Source: Pseudomonas poae
GTDB lineage: Bacteria > Pseudomonadota > Gammaproteobacteria > Pseudomonadales > Pseudomonadaceae
Length of the DNA: 64,000 nucleotides
Reading direction: 5' to 3'
Assembly (NCBI GenBank): GCA_004000515.1
Contig: CP034537.1
Location: 2,866,001 to 2,930,000, forward strand
In this document: in pieces, positions 55,627 to 64,000 of the stretch
Numbering within the stretch: position 1 is the first letter of the stretch
Layout: each line of letters starts with the position of its first letter
Program-made: the position numbers and the translations under genes
Notes under the pieces: generated by a model
The model's input: only the letters and a program-made list of their open reading frames with translations
Database searches by the model: none
Told to the model about the DNA's origin: nothing

Positions 55627-55642
55627 GTAAAGCTTGGGTAAA
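55627..55642. promoter_or_regulatory. putative CpxR box upstream of the spy-like gene
   Basis: Direct repeat GTAAA-N6-GTAAA on the plus strand, 81-96 bp before the start. The classical CpxR box is GTAAA-N5-GTAAA, so spacing is off by one. Confidence 0.5.
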
Positions 55643-55712
55643 GAGGGTTTTAATGTGAGCTGACAAAACGTTGCGTGGCTGAGGCTGAATTGAACAGAAC
55701 TGCGCAATGGTA

Positions 55713-55849
55713 CTGTAGTGAGCGGGCTTGCCCCGCGCTGGGTGGCGAAGCCGCCCTAATCCAGACGCTGCATAGTGTCAGGGAAAACTGTATCGCATGG
55801 TTTGGGGTGGCTCCGCCACCCAGCGCGAAGGCAAGCCCGCTCACTACAG
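55713..55849. repeat. long REPIN-like inverted repeat of the GTAGTGAGCGGGC type
   Basis: CTGTAGTGAGCGGGCTTGCC at 55713 and its inverse ending at 55849, with a second inner pair CGCGCTGGGTGGCG / GCCACCCAGCGCG. It can fold into one long hairpin. Confidence 0.88.
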
Positions 55850-55880
55850 CGGGTTCGCTCCTACATGGATCGGTGGTGGC

Positions 55881-56558
55881 TTAGAGGCTGTAGTAGTAAC
55901 CACGGCTGCGCAGGGCGACGATCCGTGGCCGGCCATCCGGGTGCGGGCCGATTTTCTTGCGCAGGTTGCTGACGTGCATGTCCAGGCTGCGATCGTAAAG
56001 GGTGAGCTTGCGGCCCAAGGCGATCTGCGCCAGTTCCTGTTTATCCAGCGGCTCGCCAGGCTGGCGCAGCAGGGCTTCCAGCAGGCGACTTTCGGATACG
56101 GTGAGGGCGAACTCCTGCTCGTCGATGCTGACCACGCCGCGCACCGGGCTGAAACACAAATCACCCAGCTCAAGCTGCGTAGACACGGCAGCCGGATGGC
56201 TGCGGCGTAAGACGGCGCGCAGGCGGGCGGTCAACTCCCGGGGGTCGCAGGGTTTGGCCAGGTAATCGTCGGCGCCGAGTTCCAGGCCAAGGATGCGGTC
56301 CAGCGGCTCGCCACGGGCCGAGAGCATCAATACCGGCAAGTCGGGATGATCGGTGCGCAATTGCTTGAGCAACTCCAGGCCGCTGCCATCGGGCAGCATC
56401 ACATCGAGCACCACGGCGGCAGGCGCACTGTCAGCCAGCGCTTTACGTGCGCTCAACCCATCATGGCAGGCGCGAACCTGGAAACCTTCCTGGCCCAACC
56501 AACTGCTCAGCAGCTCACAGAGCTCCTGGTCATCATCTATCAGTAACAGCTCGCTCAT
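55881..56558 (-). CDS. cpxR: response regulator CpxR
   Basis: OmpR-class regulator of 225 residues: receiver with acidic pocket DDD at 8-10, phospho-Asp52 in VVLDVMLPDGSG, and Lys in YLAKPCDP; winged-helix DNA-binding domain at about 130-225 (YDRSLDMHVSNLRKKIGPHP; RGYYY). Activated by CpxA. Starts 7 bp after the preceding gene, so the two are co-transcribed. Confidence 0.94.
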   Translation of the reverse strand: MSELLLIDDDQELCELLSSWLGQEGFQVRACHDGLSARKALADSAPAAVVLDVMLPDGSGLELLKQLRTDHPDLPVLMLSARGEPLDRILGLELGADDYLAKPCDPRELTARLRAVLRRSHPAAVSTQLELGDLCFSPVRGVVSIDEQEFALTVSESRLLEALLRQPGEPLDKQELAQIALGRKLTLYDRSLDMHVSNLRKKIGPHPDGRPRIVALRSRGYYYSL

Positions 56559-56565
56559 GACTCAC

Positions 56566-56973
56566 TCAATTTAGCCATTGTCGACGGCGACGGTGCCCAC
56601 CGCCGGCGAAGATCCCGCACAGCAAGGCGATCAGCGCGACGGCCCCACCGGTGACAAACCATTGCTGTTGCTCGGTCAGCCACTGGGTCAAGGCGCCACC
56701 CTGTGTATCTTTGAGTTGCTGGGCCAGGCGTTGGTTCTCTTGGCGAAGGCGACTCAATTGTGCGCTTTCACGCGTAGCGTCTGCGCTCTGTAGTTGCTTG
56801 CCCAATTCTTCACGCAGGCGTTCGCTTTCTTTCAAACGTTGCTGCAATTCGGAGATCTGGCTGCCGGCACTCAACGACAGGGGCGTCGAATTGCCGGTGT
56901 TCGGGGTTTCTTCAGCGTGGGCCGTAGCCCCGATCGTTAACACTGCCAACAGACACAACTGACGTAAGCGCAT
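56566..56973 (-). CDS. hypothetical membrane-anchored coiled-coil protein
   Basis: 135 residues from ATG 56973 (AGGAG upstream). Signal peptide at about 1-20 (LLAVLTIGATAHA), a coiled coil at about 40-95 (ISELQQRLKESERLREELGK ... LSRLRQENQRLAQQLKDTQ), then one membrane helix (FVTGGAVALIALLCGIFAGG) and a basic tail HRRRRQW. The architecture resembles the C-terminal part of TIGR04211/YgiM-type SH3 membrane proteins without the SH3 domain. Function unknown; probably in the cpx operon. Confidence 0.78.
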   Translation of the reverse strand: MRLRQLCLLAVLTIGATAHAEETPNTGNSTPLSLSAGSQISELQQRLKESERLREELGKQLQSADATRESAQLSRLRQENQRLAQQLKDTQGGALTQWLTEQQQWFVTGGAVALIALLCGIFAGGGHRRRRQWLN

Positions 56974-57079
56974 CGGAACTCCTGATTCCACACGAATATT
57001 CAGAACGTTGTCGGCAGGTTACCGAGAATAATGAGCAATTAGGAGCGCGCCGAACCGATTAGGTTCAGCGCGGCTGCAT

Positions 57080-57379
57080 TCAAGGCAGGACTTGCTTGAA
57101 CGGCTTGATCACGACATCAGCGTAGACGCCGGCCGCCACGTAAGGATCGGCCTTGGCCCAGGCTTGGGCATCGGCGAGGGAGGCGAACTCGGCGACGATC
57201 AGGCTACCGGTGAAACCGGCGTCGCCTGGGTCGTTGCTGTCTACGGCAGGGTGCGGGCCTGCCAGTACGATGCGGCCTTCAGCTTGCAGCTGCTTGAGAC
57301 GCTCGACGTGGGCCGGCCGTACGCTCAGGCGTTTTTCCAGCGAGTTGGCAACGTCAGTGGCAATGATTGCGTAGAGCAT
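57080..57379 (-). CDS. yciI: YciI-like protein
   Basis: 99 residues with the family start [20 protein letters not shown], conserved His in [11 protein letters not shown], and [13 protein letters not shown] ferredoxin-like fold with a possible His-Asp active site; function unproven. Starts one base after yciB, hence coupled. Confidence 0.92.
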   Translation of the reverse strand: MLYAIIATDVANSLEKRLSVRPAHVERLKQLQAEGRIVLAGPHPAVDSNDPGDAGFTGSLIVAEFASLADAQAWAKADPYVAAGVYADVVIKPFKQVLP

Positions 57380-57380
57380 G

Positions 57381-57977
57381 TCAGTCCTCGGTTTTTGGCG
57401 TAGTAGGGTCGGTGTCATGCAGGTGGCGCGACAGGTAGATACCCTGGCCGACCAGGAACAATACGGTCATGCCCAGGCTACCGAAGACCTTGAAGTCGAC
57501 CCAGTAGCTCTGGAAGGTGAATGCCACGAACAGGTTGGCAGCGCCGCAGAAGATGAAAAACACGATCCAGGCCACGTTCAGGCGCGTCCATACCGGCTCG
57601 GGCAGGGTCAACGCGTGGCCCATGATCCGCTTGATCAGCAGGCGGTCGCCGATGAAGTGGCTGCCGATGAACGCCAGGGCGAACAACCAGTTCACCACCG
57701 GGGCTTTCCATTTAAGGAAGGTTTCGCTGTGGAAGGCCAGGGTCAGGCTGCCGAAGACCAGGCACGCGACCAGGGTCAGCCATTGGCTTTTTTCCAGTTT
57801 GCGCTGGGAGATGAAGATGGCGCCGTAGACCACCACAGAGCTGATGATCAGCACGGCAGTGGCGCTGTAGATGCCCCCGAAGGTCAGCTCATGGCCGGCC
57901 AGGTCGATGACCCTGGGGTCGAGTTTGTAAACGATGAAAAACAGCAACAGCGGGATGAAGTCGATGAATTGTTTCAC
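57381..57977 (-). CDS. yciB: inner-membrane septation protein YciB (IspZ)
   Basis: About 198 residues with five or six membrane helices, starting [20 protein letters not shown] from the GTG at 57977; longer frame starts are unlikely. Motifs [14 protein letters not shown] and [16 protein letters not shown] fit. It interacts with division and envelope proteins in E. coli. Divergent from the PHP gene. Confidence 0.92.
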   Translation of the reverse strand: MKQFIDFIPLLLFFIVYKLDPRVIDLAGHELTFGGIYSATAVLIISSVVVYGAIFISQRKLEKSQWLTLVACLVFGSLTLAFHSETFLKWKAPVVNWLFALAFIGSHFIGDRLLIKRIMGHALTLPEPVWTRLNVAWIVFFIFCGAANLFVAFTFQSYWVDFKVFGSLGMTVLFLVGQGIYLSRHLHDTDPTTPKTED

Positions 57978-58064
57978 AGTAAGAGCCAGAAGCTGGATGT
58001 GGCGGCATAATAACAAACATCCTTGGTAGCGAAAGCGCCAGCTGACTTGAGGTTACACACTCCC

Positions 58065-58928
58065 GTGAATGTTGATTTGCACTGCCACAGCACGGCCTCC
58101 GACGGCGCCTTGGCGCCCGCGGTACTGGTTGCGCGAGCGTTTGAACGAGGCGTGCGAGTCCTGGCGTTGACCGACCACGACACCCTCGAAGGCCTCGACG
58201 AAGCTCGGGTCGCGGCCCACAGCCTGGGTATGCAGCTGGTCAACGGCGTGGAATTGTCCTGCACCTGGGGTGGCGCCACCATTCATGTGCTCGGCTACGG
58301 TTTCGATCAAACGGCCCCTCCCTTGGTGCAGGCCATTGCCGATCTGCACGATGGCCGCTGGCTGCGGTCCGAAGAAATAAGTCGAAAACTCAGCCTTAAA
58401 GGCATGCCCAATGCCCTCGACGGCGCCCGTGCCATCCAGCAGGAGCTGGGCGACAGCGGCAACGCGCCGGCCCGGCCGCACTTTGCCGATTGGATGGTGC
58501 GTGAAGGTTTTGTTAAAGACCGCGCCGAAGCCTTTCGCAAATGGCTGGGGGCCGGCAAGTTGGGCGATGTAAAGCAACACTGGCCGACGCTTGAAGACAC
58601 CGTCGAGACCTTGCGGGCCTCCGGGGCCTGGGTCAGCCTGGCGCATCCCTGGCATTACGATTTCACCCGCAGCAAGCGTCGCAAGCTGATCAGCGACTAT
58701 ATTGGAGCGGGTGGCCACGCTATCGAGGTGGTCAACGGGCACCAGCCCGCCGAACAGGTCGGCAGCCTGGCGATTCTTGCCCGCGAATTTGGTCTGCTGG
58801 TCAGCGCCGGCAGTGATTTTCATGGCCCAGGTGGGTGGTCCGAAATCGGCGAGTATCGCCAGGTACCTGAAGACCTGCCGCTTTTGTCGGGGCGATTCAA
58901 GCATGACCCCATTACTGCCACCGTCTGA
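58065..58928 (+). CDS. rnm: PHP-domain 5'-3' exoribonuclease/3',5'-nucleotide phosphatase (RNase AM, YciV/TrpH)
   Basis: 287 residues from GTG 58065. Metal-binding PHP motifs: DLHCHSTASDG, LTDHDTLEG, SLAHPWHYDF, SAGSDFHGPGGWSE. The E. coli orthologue trims 5' ends of rRNAs and hydrolyses pAp. A TTG start at 58023 would add 14 residues that do not look like the family. Overlap-spaced with yciO, which starts 14 bp after its stop. Confidence 0.92.
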   Translation: MNVDLHCHSTASDGALAPAVLVARAFERGVRVLALTDHDTLEGLDEARVAAHSLGMQLVNGVELSCTWGGATIHVLGYGFDQTAPPLVQAIADLHDGRWLRSEEISRKLSLKGMPNALDGARAIQQELGDSGNAPARPHFADWMVREGFVKDRAEAFRKWLGAGKLGDVKQHWPTLEDTVETLRASGAWVSLAHPWHYDFTRSKRRKLISDYIGAGGHAIEVVNGHQPAEQVGSLAILAREFGLLVSAGSDFHGPGGWSEIGEYRQVPEDLPLLSGRFKHDPITATV

Positions 58929-58941
58929 ACAGGTAGAACAC

Positions 58942-59571
58942 GTGAGTCAATTCTTCCAGATTCATCCGGAAAACCCTCAGGCGCGCCTGATCAAACAGGC
59001 CGTGGAGATCATCCGTGCCGGCGGCGTGGTGATATACCCTACGGATTCGTCCTACGCCATTGGTTGCCAGATCGGCGACAAGAGCGCGGTGGAGCGTGTA
59101 AGACGCCTGCGTCAGTTGGACGACAAGCACAACTTCGCCCTGATCTGCAGCGACCTGTCCCAACTCGGGCTGTTTGCCAAGGTCGACACCGGCACCTTCC
59201 GCCTGCTCAAGGCCCATACGCCAGGGCCCTACACGTTTATTCTCAACGCCACCCGCGAAGTGCCGCGCCTGTTGTTGCACCCGAAAAAGCGCACCATCGG
59301 CCTGCGGGTGCCGGAGCACCCCATCGCCCTGGCGCTGCTCGAAGAGCTGGGTGAGCCGCTGATGAGCGTGTCGTTGATCATGCCCGGCGACACCGAGCCC
59401 CTGGAAGACCCGTACGAAATGCGCCAACTCCTGGAAAAACAGGTGGACCTGATCATCGACGGCGGCTTCGGCGGCGGCAAGGCTTCTACCGTGATCAACC
59501 TGGCCGACGGCGAGCCAGAGGTGATTCGTGTAGGTTGCGGCGACCCGGCTCCGTTCATGGTCGAGGCCTGA
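58942..59571 (+). CDS. yciO: YciO-type YrdC/Sua5-domain protein (L-threonylcarbamoyladenylate synthase family)
   Basis: 209 residues from GTG 58942 (VSQFFQIHPENPQARLIKQA). The Sua5/YrdC fold shows GGVVIYPTDSSYAIGCQIGD and KRTIGLRVPEHPIALALL. The YciO subgroup has weak or no threonylcarbamoyl transferase activity, so it is not necessarily the tRNA t6A enzyme. Adjacent to scpA with no gap; this order is common. Confidence 0.9.
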   Translation: MSQFFQIHPENPQARLIKQAVEIIRAGGVVIYPTDSSYAIGCQIGDKSAVERVRRLRQLDDKHNFALICSDLSQLGLFAKVDTGTFRLLKAHTPGPYTFILNATREVPRLLLHPKKRTIGLRVPEHPIALALLEELGEPLMSVSLIMPGDTEPLEDPYEMRQLLEKQVDLIIDGGFGGGKASTVINLADGEPEVIRVGCGDPAPFMVEA

Positions 59572-60389
59572 ATGTCAGCCGTGGAAACCGTCGACAGCCA
59601 GGCGGGCGCCCAGCAGGAACTGCCGTTTGCCATGGTCTACGGCCAGGCCGTGCTGGAAATGCCGCTGGACCTGTACATTCCTCCGGACGCGCTGGAAGTC
59701 TTCCTGGAAGCCTTCGAAGGTCCGCTGGACTTGCTGCTGTACCTGATCCGCAAGCAGAACATCAACATCCTCGATATTCCCGTAGCGGAAATCACCCGTC
59801 AGTACATGGGCTATGTCGAGTTGATGCAGTCGGTGCGACTGGAGCTTGCCGCCGAGTATCTGGTGATGGCCGCCATGCTCGCCGAAATCAAGTCGCGCAT
59901 GCTGCTGCCGCGCTCGGAAACAGTGGAGGCGGAGGAAGACGATCCGCGCGCTGAACTGATCCGCCGCCTGCAAGAGTATGAGCGCTTCAAGGCTGCGGCC
60001 GAAGGCATCGACGGCCTGAGCCGCGTGGGTCGTGATGTGGTGGTGCCCAAGCTCGACGCTCCCGAGGCCCGTGCACGCAAGTTGTTGCCGGATGTGAGTC
60101 TGGAAGAACTGCTGATGTCCATGGCCGAAGTGCTGCGCCGTGGCGACATGTTTGAAAGCCACCAGGTCAGCCGCGAGGCGCTGTCGACCCGCGAGCGGAT
60201 GAGTGATGTGCTTGAGCGTCTCAAGGGCGGTGGTTTCGTGCCGTTTGTCGAGCTGTTCACCAAAGAAGAAGGGCGTCTGGGGGTGGTGGTGACCTTTATG
60301 GCGGTCCTTGAACTGGTCAAGGAGTCCTTGGTCGAGCTGGTCCAGAATGAGCCTTTGCGGCTATCCACGTGCGGGCGCGAGCCGAATAA
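59572..60389 (+). CDS. scpA: segregation and condensation protein ScpA (probable one-base break at end)
   Basis: Kleisin subunit of the SMC-ScpAB condensin. N-terminal FEGPLDLLLYLIRKQNINIL and C-terminal winged-helix parts are clear. The T run at 60354-60356 seems one short: corrected, the end reads QNEPFAAIHVRARAE with stop at 60387-60389 (272 residues), matching Pseudomonas homologues; the uncorrected frame runs to 60405. Both lengths are plausible, so the break is less certain than elsewhere. Confidence 0.92.
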
Positions 60390-60401
60390 AGAGCTGAATC
60401 G

Positions 60402-61364
60402 ATGAATTTGACTGAACCCCGCGAACTGGCCCCGCTGCTGGAGGCCTTTCTTCTGGCCTCGGGTAAACCCCAATCCCTGGAGCGCCTGTTCGAACTCTTT
60501 GAAGAAGCCGAACGCCCTGAACCGCCTGTTTTCAAGAAGGCGCTGGAGATTCTGCGCAAGTCTTGCGAGGGTCGCGCCTTTGAACTGCGTGAAGTGGCGT
60601 CGGGTTATCGCCTGCAGATCCGTGAAAAGTTTTCGCCGTGGGTCGGCCGGTTGTGGGAAGAGCGCCCGCAGCGTTATTCGCGGGCAATGCTGGAGACCAT
60701 GGCGCTGATTGCCTATCGCCAGCCGATCACGCGGGGCGAGATCGAGGATGTGCGGGGTGTTGCAGTCAACAGCCATATCGTCAAGACGTTGCTTGAACGC
60801 GAGTGGATCCGCATCGTTGGCTACCGCGACGTGCCCGGCAAACCGGCGATGTTTGCCACTACCAAGGTATTCCTCGACCACTTCAACCTGAAAAACCTCG
60901 ACGACCTCCCGCCGCTGGCCGAACTGCGCGAGATGGAAGCCGAGCCGGTGCTCGACTTCGACGACGCGCCGGTGCCGGCAGGTTTGCAGGAACTCGCCGA
61001 TGCCAGTGCCGAGCCGGAAGAGCCGAAGGACGAGACCAGCTTCCACACGTTGTTGCTGGAACTGGATGACATGGAGCAAGGGATCAAGACTGATTTTGAT
61101 GACTTGCTGCGTGACGGTGCGGCTGAGTTGCAAACCGAGGAAAACGTTGAGTCAGAGCCAGAGCCAGAGCCAGAGCCCGAAGCTGAAGCCGAGTCCGAAC
61201 CTGAGCCCGAACCTGAGGAAGACATCCTCGGCGTGGCCGAAGCCCGCGAAAAACTGCTGGCCGCTGTCGCAGCGTTGGAACAGCCGCCCCTGAGCGACGA
61301 AGAAGACGAAGCCCGCGCCCTGGCCGAAGCCATCGAAGCCGAACGCCGCCAGTTCGAAGACTGA
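60402..61364 (+). CDS. scpB: segregation and condensation protein ScpB
   Basis: Winged-helix partner of ScpA, 320 residues. The conserved part (about 1-175) reads LEAFLLASGKPQSLERLFEL, ETMALIAYRQPITRGEIEDV and DVPGKPAMFATTKVFLDHF. The rest is an acidic, repetitive tail (EPEPEP-type stretch near 250-275) ending EAERRQFED, common in Pseudomonas ScpB and likely disordered. Confidence 0.94.
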   Translation: MNLTEPRELAPLLEAFLLASGKPQSLERLFELFEEAERPEPPVFKKALEILRKSCEGRAFELREVASGYRLQIREKFSPWVGRLWEERPQRYSRAMLETMALIAYRQPITRGEIEDVRGVAVNSHIVKTLLEREWIRIVGYRDVPGKPAMFATTKVFLDHFNLKNLDDLPPLAELREMEAEPVLDFDDAPVPAGLQELADASAEPEEPKDETSFHTLLLELDDMEQGIKTDFDDLLRDGAAELQTEENVESEPEPEPEPEAEAESEPEPEPEEDILGVAEAREKLLAAVAALEQPPLSDEEDEARALAEAIEAERRQFED

Positions 61365-61391
61365 CCAAATCCCGCAAACACTGCTGAACCT

Positions 61392-61480
61392 CTGTGGGAG
61401 CTGGCTTGCCTGCGATGGCACCACCTCGGTCTGCCTGAAACACCGAGGCGCTGCCATCGCAGGCAAGCCAGCTCCCACAG
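61392..61480. repeat. REPIN after scpB
   Basis: GTGGGAGCTGGCTTGCC ends, with inner arm CACCTCGGT/ACCGAGG. Confidence 0.93.
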
Positions 61481-61672
61481 GAGGTCCCTGCGGTTCATGG
61501 CGGCACCGGTCGGCGGAAAAGTGAATGACTTGGCGCTTATCGACTACTCTCTGATGCGCAACGCGCGCCATGCGCGTATGATTCGCGACCCTTTGCCGAC
61601 CTATTCGGCCAAAGCCCCGCTTTCAACACTCTTCAGGCCACGCCTGAATCGACCCACCGGGAGGTGCTTAAG

Positions 61673-62883
61673 ATGAACGACAAAGACCAGAACGACAGCC
61701 AGGAAATCGGCCCAGCAGGCGAAAAACTGCAAAAGGTGCTGGCGCGTATCGGCGTGGGCTCGCGCCGCGACGTCGAAGCCTGGATCACCCAGAAGCGCAT
61801 CAAGGTTAACGGCGTCGAGGCTACCCTCGGCCAGCGCGTCGACCTGCACGATGCAATCACCATTGATGGCAAGGTCATCAAGCGTGAAGAGGCCGCCGAA
61901 TCGGTGCGCCGCGTGATCATGTACAACAAGCCTGACGGCGAGATCTGCACCCGTGACGACCCAGAAGGCCGTCCGACTGTGTTCGACAAGATGCCCAAGC
62001 CTAAAGAAGGCCGCTGGATCAACATCGGCCGCCTGGACATCAACACCACCGGCTTGCTGATGTTCACCACCGACGGTGAGCTGGCCAACCGCCTGATGCA
62101 CCCGTCCTACGAGATGGACCGCGAATACGCCGTGCGTGTGCGTGGTGAAGTCGATGACGAGATGATCGAGCGCCTCAAGGCTGGCGTAGTGCTGGAAGAC
62201 GGCCCGGCCAAGTTCACCGACATCAAGCAAGCGCCCGGTGGCGAAGGTTTCAACCACTGGTACCACTGCGTGGTGATGGAAGGCCGTAACCGTGAAGTAC
62301 GTCGCCTGTGGGAGTCCCAGGGCCTGGTGGTCAGCCGCCTGAAGCGCGTGCGTTTCGGCCCGGTGTTCCTGAACTCCGACCTGCCGATGGTCGCTGGCGC
62401 GAAATGAGCCAGTACGAAGTCGACATCCTCAGTGCCGAAGTCGGCCTGACGCCGGTCGCCATGCCGCAGATGAACGCCAAGAGCAAAGACAAGCTTGAGC
62501 GTATGCAGCGCAAATCGTCGCGCCCTGTGGCGCGTACCGAGCGTGTTGCCCGCACTCTGCGCCCGGCGCTGAATGCACCGGCAACCGGCGGTCGCATCTC
62601 CCGTGAACCGCAGATCGAAGGCGAGCGTCGTCCAACTGCGCCATCGCGTCAGGAAGGCGAGCGTGCTCCACGTGCGCCACGTCCGGCTCCGGCGGGTGGT
62701 CGCAGCAATCGCGGTGAGGCGGATCGCCCAGCCGATAACGCCAGCACCAAGCGTCCGGCCAAGCCAGCGGCAAACAAGCGCCCTGGCCCGAAACTGGTCG
62801 CAGACGAGCCGTCGGGCAAGCGCCGTGGCGCGCCGGCCGGTTCCGGTCAGCGTCCTGGTTTTGGTCGCAAGAAGCCGCAGTGA
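61673..62883 (+). CDS. rluB: 23S rRNA pseudouridine(2605) synthase RluB (one-base break)
   Basis: S4 RNA-binding domain at about 15-70 (LQKVLARIGVGSRRDVEAWI), catalytic region GRLDINTTGLLMFTTDG with the essential Asp, then a long basic, Pro/Arg-rich tail. GG at 62389-62390 should be GGG; corrected text LNSDLPMGRWREMSQYEVDI joins the tail. About 403 residues. Start ATG 61673 with GGAGG. Confidence 0.93.
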
Positions 62884-62900
62884 TCATTTGATCGCGGCAT

Positions 62901-62934
62901 AAAAAACGCCAACCCTAGGGTTGGCGTTTTTTTT
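62901..62934 (+). terminator. terminator after rluB
   Basis: AAAAAACGCCAACCC / GGGTTGGCGTTTTTT hairpin with a T run. Confidence 0.92.
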
Positions 62935-62950
62935 GTTAATACGGTCAAAA

Positions 62951-62986
62951 ACTGTGGGAGCGGCAAGCCCGCTCCCACAGTTTTTT
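62951..62986. repeat. short REP-type palindrome with T tail
   Basis: AACTGTGGGAGCGG / CGCTCCCACAGTT around a small loop, followed by T6; may act as a second terminator. Confidence 0.75.
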
Positions 62987-63065
62987 CAGCGGCTGTAACG
63001 CCGATTTTCCGGCCCGTAACGATTGGTTTACGGCTTGCCTGAGTATTCATTGGCTTGCTGGACTC

Positions 63066-63083
63066 TGTAAAAAATCCCTGACA
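63066..63083. promoter_or_regulatory. possible TyrR/PhhR-type half-palindrome
   Basis: TGTAAA-N6-CTGACA compares with the TyrR box TGTAAA-N6-TTTACA (2 mismatches in the right half). Weak, and listed because the gene is an aromatic amino acid permease. Confidence 0.3.
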
Positions 63084-63276
63084 CTTCGTCGCACGCACCA
63101 CTCAGGTGCGTGCCCAATCTGTTTGGCGGTGTACAATGCGCCGCGTTTTACTGTGACCCCCCTTGCGTATCCACGCAAAAGGCCAAGACCTCGGGGTTTA
63201 CCCACCCTGATCACTCCGCCTGGCCACGAGCCAGACGGGTTCGATTTCGTCACAGATAAAAACAAACAGGTGACGC

Positions 63277-63339
63277 ATGACCGTTAGAAAGACGCTGTAT
63301 TCCTGGTGCCTGCGCTGGGGTTTGAGCGGCGCTGCTTGA
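63277..63339 (+). CDS. 20-residue leader peptide upstream of the aroP-like gene
   Basis: ATG with AGGTGA six bases upstream opens MTVRKTLYSWCLRWGL and ends in AA and TGA. It contains Tyr8, Trp10 and Trp14. The stop codon sits inside a hairpin-forming segment, and 61 bp later the permease gene begins. No protein family is implied; the role would be regulatory, through ribosome position. Confidence 0.55.
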   Translation: MTVRKTLYSWCLRWGLSGAA

Positions 63340-63391
63340 GTCGAGACTCACGGCAGCCACGTGCATTCAACATCATCAAACCTTGCGTGAG
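63331..63391 (+). promoter_or_regulatory. putative translational attenuator with mutually exclusive hairpins
   Basis: Hairpin A: GCTGC (63331-63335) with GCAGC (63353-63357) and GAGTC (63338-63342) with GACTC (63345-63349). Hairpin B: CTCACG (63347-63352) with CGTGAG (63386-63391), which overlaps the likely ribosome site of the permease. Both cannot form together. Confidence 0.45.
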
Positions 63392-63400
63392 ACCCTTTTC

Positions 63401-64000
63401 ATGAGTGGACCCCATTCCTCTTCAGGCGAGCTGAAACGCGGCCTGAAAAATCGTCATATCCAGTTGATCGCCCTCGGTGGCGCCATCGGTACCGGCCTGT
63501 TCCTGGGCTCGGCCGGGGTGCTCAAGTCCGCTGGCCCGTCGATGATCCTGGGTTATGCCATCTGCGGCTTTATCGCCTTCATGATCATGCGCCAACTCGG
63601 CGAAATGATCGTCGAGGAGCCGGTGGCCGGCTCCTTCAGCCACTTTGCCCACAAGTATTGGGGCGGTTTCGCTGGCTTCCTGTCGGGCTGGAACTGCTGG
63701 ATCTTGTACATCCTGGTGGGCATGTCGGAGCTGACGGCCGTTGGTAAGTACGTGCACTACTGGTGGCCGGAGATCCCGACCTGGGTCTCGGCAGCCGCAT
63801 TCTTCGTGCTGATCAACCTGATCAACCTGGCCAACGTCAAAGTGTTCGGTGAGGCCGAGTTCTGGTTCGCCATCATCAAGGTCGTGGCCATCGTCGGCAT
63901 GATCGCGCTGGGCAGCTACCTGTTGGTCAGCGGCAGCGGCGGCCCGCAAGCGTCGGTGAGCAACCTGTGGGAGCACGGCGGCTTCTTCCCACACGGCGTG
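63401..64000 (+). CDS. aroP: aromatic amino acid permease AroP-like, 5' part
   Basis: First 200 residues; the gene continues past the window. MSGPHSSSGELKRGLKNRHI, LIALGGAIGTGLFLGSAGVL, MIMRQLGEMIVEEPVAGSF and NLANVKVFGEAEFWFAIIKV are very close to E. coli AroP, including the TM1 substrate site GGAIGTGLF. About five helices are present. Imports Phe, Tyr and Trp by proton symport. ATG 63401 has a modest ribosome site (GTGAG, nine bases away). Confidence 0.9.
   Translation, partial: MSGPHSSSGELKRGLKNRHIQLIALGGAIGTGLFLGSAGVLKSAGPSMILGYAICGFIAFMIMRQLGEMIVEEPVAGSFSHFAHKYWGGFAGFLSGWNCWILYILVGMSELTAVGKYVHYWWPEIPTWVSAAAFFVLINLINLANVKVFGEAEFWFAIIKVVAIVGMIALGSYLLVSGSGGPQASVSNLWEHGGFFPHGV

Larger units (their letters stand above)
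55547..55880. other. 334-bp gap between cpxR and the spy-like gene
   Basis: Holds the putative CpxR box and the long inverted repeat listed separately; no gene. Confidence 0.6.
62884..63276. other. 393-bp upstream region of the aroP-like gene
   Basis: Contains the rluB terminator, a REP palindrome and, nearer the leader, TACAAT at about 63130-63135 as a possible -10 element. Confidence 0.5.

Overview
The window is a chromosomal segment from a Pseudomonas of the fluorescens group. Several conserved Pseudomonas blocks appear in familiar order: panE-yajQ-mscS; an OprD porin, HIT, slyX, a membrane cold-shock protein, dps, fmdB, aspS, pmpR, ruvCAB, the tol-pal operon, queE, queC and tRNA-Lys; the gcv/sdaA operon with its sigma-54 activator; arcDABC; cpxR-spy-cpxA; and yciI-yciB-trpH-yciO-scpAB-rluB. 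Several intergenic gaps carry REP doublets (REPINs) of the kinds common in P. fluorescens.

Layout. 1-5.2 kb: envelope and housekeeping genes, with a long gap at 3.6-4.5 kb. 5.2-19.9 kb: iron protection (dps), AspRS, Holliday junction processing (ruvCAB), the Tol-Pal envelope machine and queuosine synthesis, ending at tRNA-Lys. 19.9-33.5 kb: a less conserved stretch behind the tRNA. It holds a two-domain phosphatase, a TauABC/SsuABC-type ABC importer, purU, folD, a divergent heterotetrameric sarcosine-oxidase-like enzyme (soxBDAG-like), an IclR regulator and a FadL porin. I infer an uptake and N-demethylation pathway in which the released one-carbon unit passes through FolD and PurU. 33.7-44 kb: nadA, an RDD protein, a cold-shock protein, then the minus-strand gcvH-gcvP-sdaA-gcvT operon with a readable sigma-54 promoter and three operator repeats, and its GcsR-like activator. 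44-51.3 kb: arginine deiminase operon arcDABC with an ANR-type promoter, and a second arcD-like antiporter facing it. 51.3-62.9 kb: alkA-like glycosylase, CoA transferase, Cpx system, yci genes, scpAB, rluB. 63.2-64 kb: the start of an AroP-like permease behind a short leader peptide and competing hairpins that look like a translational attenuator.

Quality warning. I count 34 single-base indels, nearly all in homopolymer runs, that break genes including essential ones (aspS, tolB, scpA, also gcvP and nadA). Removing or adding one base in each run restores a full-length family protein. I read these as sequencing or assembly errors, so the affected genes are annotated at full span with the break position given, and not as pseudogenes.
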